DNA of 64,000 bases from Mortierella alpina. Taxonomy: Eukaryota > Mortierellomycota > Mortierellomycetes > Mortierellales > Mortierellaceae. The stretch covers positions 624,501 to 688,500 of the forward strand of contig JANATF010000014.1 of NCBI GenBank assembly GCA_029449245.1. The letters are read 5' to 3'. Positions 57,920 through 64,000 of the stretch are shown in pieces. The notes under the pieces are model-generated. The model did not search any database and was not told where the DNA came from. It saw nothing but the letters and a program-made list of their open reading frames with translations. The first letter of the stretch is position 1. Each line of letters begins with the position of its first letter. A program made the position numbers and the translations under genes.

Positions 57920-57987
57920 GCGGCGTGAAGCGTCGCAACAATTTGTAGAATAACGGGCGTCTTCCGGCCTTCGGGCTGGGGATGCCT
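57920..57987 (+). ncRNA. Candidate 3' omega-RNA scaffold hairpins of the Fanzor
   Basis: Two stem-loops start at the base after the Fanzor stop codon. Hairpin 1 (57920-57936) pairs gcggcg with cgtcgc around a 5-nt loop. Hairpin 2 (57955-57987) pairs gggcgt with atgcct and, after one bulged C, ttccggcc with ggctgggg, capped by a UUCG tetraloop closed by a C-G pair: 14 base pairs including G-U. In TnpB and Fanzor systems the guide RNA scaffold comes from the 3' end and 3' UTR of the nuclease gene, with the guide reading into DNA beyond the element. Position and stability fit; no transcript is shown. Confidence 0.5.
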
Positions 57988-58715
57988 CTACAGTAAGTGT
58001 ACATCTTTTCACCTGCGAGAGCGACGAGCGAGCGTTGAGCGACCAGCGAGCGAGCGACCTTTGCTAACATTTATTCGCTCCCATCCCTAAGATGGAGACA
58101 ATGAGAGATGGAAAGGCAGGGCACGGACAGGAGCACCATGACTTTTTTGTTTTCAAAGGTGCGGGTTTCACTCATCCAAGTACCTTCGCTAACGCGCAGA
58201 CCATCCTCCTTCGCAAGCTGGCTACAATAATGTGCCCAAACCTGTTTGCTGCGGAGATTGTTTGTGTGTGCGATCGAACCTCGTATCCCTGAAATGGTAA
58301 TAATCGGACCTGCGCAAGTCAGGGAGATCGAGATGACGACCGGCTTGCGTCTGAGCTGCGTCTGCCTTGTGTCCTGCACGCACGAGGGACAGAGGCTGAA
58401 CAATCAGCCTGTGGTTGACAAGAGGACAAGATAAAAAAAAATCAACTTATTTTTAGGTCTTCACTTCCCTTCACTTTCTCTTCTCTCTCTTCATCTCTCA
58501 TTCCATCGCAACCTTACTATTGACTCTCTCCAGTCGAGTCTTACGCAACTCTTTCGCACTTTTTCTTTACCCGCATCGTCTCCCTCTCTTCGGCATTCGC
58601 GCTCCTTGCTCAAACCAGCTCGGCAGCTCTTCAGCGCATTCATTCATCCATCCAGTCTCAGCTTCTCTCCCTCATCGCTAATCCTCCTCCATATACCATA
58701 ACGATTCCCCCCTCC
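57988..58715. other. Right flank of the Fanzor locus and lipase leader
   Basis: 58012-58060 is a run of short repeats of gagcga/gcgagcg, with 9-11 bp words that are inverted relative to those in 51165-51180 and in the 90-bp repeats. 58450-58715 is CT-rich leader DNA before the lipase ATG. The open frame at 58092-58292 has no recognisable family. Confidence 0.45.
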
Positions 58716-60775
58716 ATGGCAACCTCAGAACCAACGCAGCAACCAGACACGCATCAGGGCGTTCATTTGGTAGTCCTTCAAAATGGACTCTGGGGAAATA
58801 AAGGCCATATGAAGTACATCGCCCAACAGTTCAAGGAACGCCTGGGTGATCGCATTCTTGTGGTAAAGGCCCCCGTTTGGATAAAGTAGTAGCAGCAGCC
58901 CTGGATCTTGGATCGAAGCTATGCTTCCTTTCGCTAACGACAACAAGCCATTTTCCTCCTTTTTTTTTCTATGGGGGGCACTTAACAAATCGTCTTTGTC
59001 CTTTGACAGTACCGGGCAGAGTCGAACGAGTCTTCTCTCACCTACGACGGCGTCGATGTCTGCGGTCAGAGGCTGGTTCAAGAGATCCATGAAGTCATCC
59101 GGGTCATCGAGGCAGGAGGAAACATCAAAGATCTTCGAGGACAAAAGAACAAGAGCAAAAAGCCAAGAACCGACAAAAAGCTCGGTCATCCAGCATCCTC
59201 GGATTCCTCCACCTCGAGCAGCAACTACAGCAGCAAGAACAACAGCCAAGAGGATGTCATGGGCTCTATTGTAGATAGCGCCAAGAGGAAGAAGGTAACC
59301 CAGTTCTCGTACCTAGGTTACTCCTTGGGAGGTCTGATGGGCCGTTTCGCCATGGGCCTCTTGGACATGGAAAAGTTCTTCGATCCTGTGGAACAAGGTG
59401 GACGTGGGATTGAGCCAGTGTACTTTGTGACTATGGCGACACCACACTTGGGGATCCGCAAGCCGCCAGAGTCCAACTGGTCAAAGCTGTTCAATTACCT
59501 TAGCTCCACCATGCTTAGTCGCACAGGTACAGAAAAGAACGCAACGAGGATATGCCTGCCTGTATAGTTTTGCCACCCTTGCTTTTTCTATAGGCGCTTA
59601 CCTCATACGTTTTTTTTCATGTTCCTAATCAACTCTAGGTGAACAACTGCAGTTGATTGACGACTATATCGACGGAAAGCCCATTCTGCTTGTCATGTCC
59701 GAACCTGGCAGTGTCTTTGTCCAGGCGTTGTCGCGGTTTAAGCGCAGAGCACTCTACTGTAACATTCGTAACGACAGATCGGTCCCATTCTGGACAGCCA
59801 GCTTTTCAGATGCTGATCCCTTTAGCGAATTGGAGGCCATGGAAATGTAAGAATCGCAATCTTACCACTGAGCTTCAATATTTACTTAGCCCACGATTTT
59901 TACTAACATAATCCATCCTTGATCTTTTGCCCTGTTATCGCCCCTCTTAAAATAGTCAATACAATAGCGGTTATTCATCCCTGATCGAGTCCTTTGAGCA
60001 TCAGGACCTTGAGACCGTGGCTCGCCAACAAAAGGAGCGCGCAGAGTTTTTGAAGGCAGCCTCGTTTTCGGAGAGGACCTCACAAAGGATAGCCAGCATC
60101 CCCTGGAAGCGGTACGCGCTTTTCGGTATTCTCGGACCGATCCTGATCCCTGTCTGGATTGTCATTGCCAGCACCACCATCTCCTATCAAGGAATGAGTT
60201 CTAGGAGACGGACACGAGATATCATCACAATGGACGGACCACTGTATAGAATTCGGGAACGAGCCTCGACAGTAAACGTTGAGCGGTACCGCGACGACGA
60301 CGACAACGACGACGCCGATGGTGATGGTGATGGCGACAGCAGCAGCACTGGCAGAGAATCGATTGACAATACCAACTATACCCAGGCTTCAGAGGTCTCG
60401 TCAGAACAGACTGCCGTATCCCCAATAGCTACCACCCAACCAGGTACAAATACGAATCAGCAGGAGCAAGAGCAAGAGCAGGATCAATCTGTCGTATCGA
60501 TCACCGCGGACGGCGACTCGGCAGAACCAGAAACAGTGGTCTCCTACTCGTACCCGCACCTCAAGACGATCCAGCCCCTGGCGCTCTTGCCTGTCCAGGT
60601 CGAGATGTCGAGGAATCTGAATACGCTCGAGTGGAAAAAGAATATTATCCATATTGAGGGTATGAACGCGCATGCGTCTATTGTCGTACGTGAAAAGCGA
60701 TTCTCGAACAAGGGCGGAGTGGCGGCAGTTCAGCATGCTGTGGACATGTTTAGAGACGACGGCGAGGATGAGTAA
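58716..60775 (+). CDS. DUF676 serine lipase (ROG1/LPL1-like)
   Basis: Four exons, join(58716..58862,59010..59526,59639..59846,59956..60775), give 563 residues. It is an alpha/beta hydrolase of the DUF676 family: HLVVLQNGLWGNKGHM at the N-terminus (oxyanion strand) and the nucleophile elbow GYSLGG with the Ser, followed by FVTMATPHLG. Near the C-terminal half of the fold are NIRNDRSVPFWTASFSDADPF (catalytic Asp region) and the NIIHIEGMNAHASIVVRE box (His). A hydrophobic segment, LFGILGPILIPVWIVIAS, about residue 345, probably anchors it to a lipid droplet, mitochondrion or ER. Yeast members (Rog1, Lpl1) hydrolyse mono-acylglycerol or phospholipids. A long acidic/Gln-rich insertion (about 385-465) precedes the His box. 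Confidence 0.88.
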
Positions 60776-61051
60776 AAGCGGCAGATGCTCCTCTCTTAGT
60801 TGTTGAGAATAAAGTTCATGATGGGATCGAAATGCTTCGTGGCGGATCGCATTGATACCATTGATGTCACAGAGAGAACAAATTAGTTGATGGAACTGTG
60901 GAGAGAAAGATGTGGAGGTTGCCAGTGGGCTGAGCACAAAAAAAAACCCCCTAGCTGTGTTGTCGGAGACAAAATTTACGGGCCATCGGTCCTGGCGCCT
61001 CGTAGGAAAAATGAAAGTCCATCATGCTGTATTACAATGTATATACAAAAA

Positions 61052-63075
61052 TCACGGCCCACCACCCGAAGGGAACGCTCCAGGAATCTGTACCGTCGAG
61101 CCTCCACTTTCAGTCCTGGACCTCGCGGCCTGTTGACTGGCGCCATCCTGATTGCCAGAAGCTGCAGCGTTGTTTCCGTTGGCGCCTTCCAGTAGGGAGA
61201 ATCGGCTACAAAGGATCAAAGTAAATCAGTGAGTATACACAGCGACGACTAGTTGAACCATGGAGCCCGAAGACAATCATAAGCAACTGCACACATACCA
61301 TGTGGGACAGGTACCGCTGACCTTGAGCCAAGGCTTGATGCAATCCTCATGAAAGATGTGCTTACAAGGCAACTGGAGCAGCTTGTCCTCTGCGGTAAAG
61401 TCCTCTTTACACACACTGCAGTCCAGCTTGGATTCTATTGTCGAGGCACACACATCGAAGAGCATTCGTGTCAGCAGGAAGATATGCGGCAGTGGTTCTC
61501 ATCATCGCACTGACGAGCGAGCAAGCTATGCCGAAATCTTTACCGAGCTCTTCTGCTGTCAACTTGTGGTGTGGTATGTTGTTGATGGCTTCCTCCGTCG
61601 CTCCAACAGGACCATGTTGGCGGCTATCATACGATACACAACATCCGATGTTAAGATAGCCATATCATTCAGTCAAATACAGACATGTGCAAATTTCATG
61701 ATAAAATTCTTACTTTTGCAAGTCCATCATCTGAGTGATAATGTCATCGAGCGCGCTCTGTCCCCAAGCATAGTCGCCGGGGTTACCGATCATCGTGGGC
61801 ATCCCACTGCCCATGGGGAAGAGAAATGGCGCGTTTCCGCCCCCCATCGCCATAGGGCCGCCAAAACCTTGACCCGAAAGCGCAGCAGCGGGGTCAGTCG
61901 AATAATGAACCTCGATGCCCAAACGACTTAATAGCCTGTGGAGGGTTAACATATCTTGTTAGTAAGCACATATCCGTCTATCGCGAGCCAGTCCGATCAC
62001 AATGCATATTGTTGTCATTCATTACCCAGAGATAAAGCTTGGCGGGCTGTGCCACTGTGGTCCTTGTGTACCTTGTTCACCATGTCCAGACTGAGTGTTC
62101 TGATCCCCAGCACCCGGTTGCTGCTGGCCCAGGGGAGCACCAGGTACAGTGGAGGTACTGAATGTTCTGGTGGTGGTGGTGGGTCCCGAGTTAAAAATGA
62201 ACTGTGTGCTATACATTTGTCCTGGGATTCGCTGCTGCTGTGGCTGTTGTTGTTGCTGCTGCTGCTGCATGGCACGGTGGGGGTTGGCGAGCGCCTGGAA
62301 AAGTCGAAAGAGGTCATCGAGGTTAATTGGCTCGTTCAACCCCGGAACTGGGTCGTCGGCTTGACCAGAGTGTTGCTGAGGGGCCGTTTGCACAAATCCA
62401 CGAGCATCATTATCGGCTTCGATCTGAATTATGTCACAAAGCATATCAAAAAGTCAGAGCTGGCTCATCTGCTGCTTAAAGCACAATAAAGTGTTCTCAA
62501 GATATCAAAAAACACTTTTTTTTCACCTTCTCGACAAACTCGCCGTAGCAGTGCGGGCACAATGGGTCCGGAATCATCACAGGCGTGATCGCTCGTCGGC
62601 ACTAGAGCAAAAAATAATCCCCGGTAACAAGAGCATGAGGGCGCGCTGACATCAGTCCTTGTGTGTTGTACTCAACCGTGAGAGCTTTCCCCCCTCGAGC
62701 CAGGCGTATACTAGGCGGAAAACTTGCCTGATGACACCAAAACTCGGCACCGTGGTTTGCAGGCGCCGCATCGCTTGATGCTGTTGTGGGCTGTAGCGTG
62801 GAGGCAGACAGAGTGGAGCTGGGAGTTGTCCCCTCTGGAGCAGTTCCTGTAGGTGCTATTGCTGCTGTTGCTGCTGCTGTTGATGTTGATGTGGATGTGG
62901 AAGAGGTGGCAGCTGTTTCCGGCGAAGGGGCTGCTTTGCTGGTGGTGGTGGTGCTCCCACTGGTAGAACGGTTGTTGTTGGTGCTGCTGGTGTTTTCGCT
63001 ACTGTTATTGGTGCCAGGACTGTTGCTGTTGGCGTTGGGGCTCTGCCTCTGAGCTGAGTTGTCGTTGTTTTCCAT
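61052..63075 (-). CDS. RING-H2 E3 ubiquitin ligase, RNF126/RNF115-like
   Basis: Seven exons, complement(join(61052..61205,61299..61434,61544..61623,61714..61935,62026..62423,62527..62601,62728..63075)), give 470 residues. The order is: a Ser/Thr-rich disordered N-terminus; a CZF-type zinc finger (FWCHQC...LCPHC, residues about 113-140); a Gln-rich stretch (MQQQQQQQQPQQQ); a helical ALDDIITQMMDLQ segment; TEEAINNIPHHKLT; and the RING-H2 (CSVCKEDF...LPCKHIFHEDCIKPWL...CPTC). RNF126/RNF115 ubiquitinate mislocalised membrane proteins and endosomal cargo with Bag6. The intron 62602-62727 begins GC (cag|gcaagt), which the frame requires. The tail ends FPSGGGP. Confidence 0.9.
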
Positions 63076-63212
63076 CAGCCGAGGTGTGGGGTGGAGGTAA
63101 AGTTGAATGTTCTGGAACTTGAATGCAAACGAAAAAGCATGAATGACAGCATGGCAGACCTGCATAAAGGGAAAGTGTAGTACGTCTCGGCCGAAACTTT
63201 ATATTTGTGTTT

Positions 63213-64000
63213 TCAGTAGCGGTGGCGGCGCCTCTGTCTGGGGGGTGCAGGCACATCAGTGTCGGAGACCTCTGCAAAGTCCGACTCGAGCTCGCTAGGA
63301 CGCGTAAATTTGTGCTGCACAATGCCTCCACTGACTTCGCTGTACGAAAAGTGGTCAGCGAGACACGAGCTTAGGATAGTTGGGTGATAAGGGTGCCAGC
63401 TGACATCTCGCGCCACGTAGGATGTTGAATCCTGCATCTGCGACTTTGTGTATCTTTGAAAGGCTTCTGCCGTGTCCAGTTTACGCACAAGCGCGCCATC
63501 CAGCCGGTAGATGTGCACCATCCCATCCGCACTTCCTGTGTAGAGGTATCGCTGGCCTGTTGAGTGAGCAGGCGAAAAATGACATCGGATCAACGTCCTC
63601 AAAACTTTGTGTCCCTGGAACGACATCACAGAACAATCGCCCTAGCATGACGTTCGAGGGAAACTTGTCTTAGCGGCAGGATCGACGCGAAACAAAGCGA
63701 CCCTACCCAGTCTCTTTGGCATTCTTTGATATTGCCTTACCTCAACTTTACGATTCTTGGACCCGGTATATCGCTCTGATCGATAGTCAAAATCGCTCTG
63801 CTGGTACCGAGGAAGCTTTTCGTAGTCCTTGTTCGATCGCATCATGCGCAGATCCCATAGGAGCATCTTTTGGTCCTTGCCGTTGCTGGCAAGGTACCGG
63901 TTATCGCCTTTAGAGGTAACGTAGGTGATGCCCTCGGAGTGACCTACTAACACTCCCGAAGGTTTGCTGTGCCTGCCAGCTCCCATTGACCGACGATCCC
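63213..64000 (-). CDS. DCAF11/LEC14B-like WD40 protein (partial)
   Basis: The 3' part of a minus-strand gene that continues past the right edge: complement(join(63213..63641,63741..>64000)). The visible portion reads DRRSMGAGRHSKPSG, GVLVGHSEGITYV, SNGKDQKMLLWDLR, then after a 99-bp intron SFQGHKVLRTLIRCHFSP, LYTGSADGMVHIYRLDG and ARDVSWHPYHP, ending in an Arg-rich tail. These are late WD40 blades matching DCAF11, a substrate receptor of CUL4-DDB1 ligases that works in oxidative-stress and telomere control; the plant relatives are LEC14B. The start codon and first blades are outside the window. Confidence 0.85.

Noticed and set aside
1-64000. CRISPR array, bacterial defence operon or prophage
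   Set aside because: No regularly spaced repeats, ribosome-binding sites or operons; spliceosomal introns throughout show a eukaryotic nuclear genome.

Overview
The window looks like nuclear DNA of an early-diverging fungus, most likely a Mortierella-type mould (Mucoromycota sensu lato). This rests on short GT-AG introns of about 100 bp, long pyrimidine-rich leaders before ATGs, and the gene set: heterotrimeric G-protein beta, DNA ligase IV, Mnd1, a Crh-like GH16 enzyme, fungal AANAT-type GNAT and UNC93-like MFS. Genes lie on both strands with no operons. Exon models were built by hand from splice signals and reading-frame continuity. Most multi-exon models close exactly in frame, but none was tested against RNA.

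Layout, left half: FHA protein (partial, -) ; UNC93-like transporter (+) ; uncharacterised protein (+) ; elongin-B-like ubiquitin fold (+) ; PAH-repeat Sin3-like protein (+) ; 14-exon DNA ligase IV (-) ; AANAT-like acetyltransferase (+) ; small conserved protein (-) ; about 5.5 kb with no recognisable gene ; CREST-family membrane protein (+) ; F-box-like protein (-) ; about 3.5 kb of low-complexity DNA.

Right half: IGHMBP2/Hcs1-type SF1 helicase with an apparent 2-nt microexon (+) ; G-protein beta (+) ; membrane GNAT (+) ; 4'-phosphopantetheinyl transferase with unusually long introns (-) ; Mnd1 (+) ; GH16 Crh-like enzyme (-) ; a gene-poor stretch with a broken ubiquitin protease ; the accessory locus at 52.4-58.1 kb ; DUF676 lipase (+) ; RING-H2 ubiquitin ligase (-) ; DCAF11-like WD40 protein (partial, -).

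The standout is the accessory locus. Six exons (52785-57919) splice in frame into one predicted protein of about 1544 residues. Its N-terminus is an XPG/FEN1-type flap nuclease with the metal-binding acidic residues kept. Its C-terminus is a Fanzor (eukaryotic TnpB homologue) with RuvC motifs, a zinc ribbon and the Fanzor-type displaced glutamate. A Lys-rich tether joins the two. The first 5' splice site contains an in-frame stop codon, so intron retention would release the flap nuclease alone. Directly after the Fanzor stop are two hairpins, one capped by a UUCG tetraloop, where an omega-RNA scaffold would be expected. A tandem 90-bp repeat array sits directly upstream. I read this as a candidate RNA-guided nuclease fused to a flap-processing nuclease, probably on a mobile element. 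I do not know of this architecture as a described system, but I could not search.
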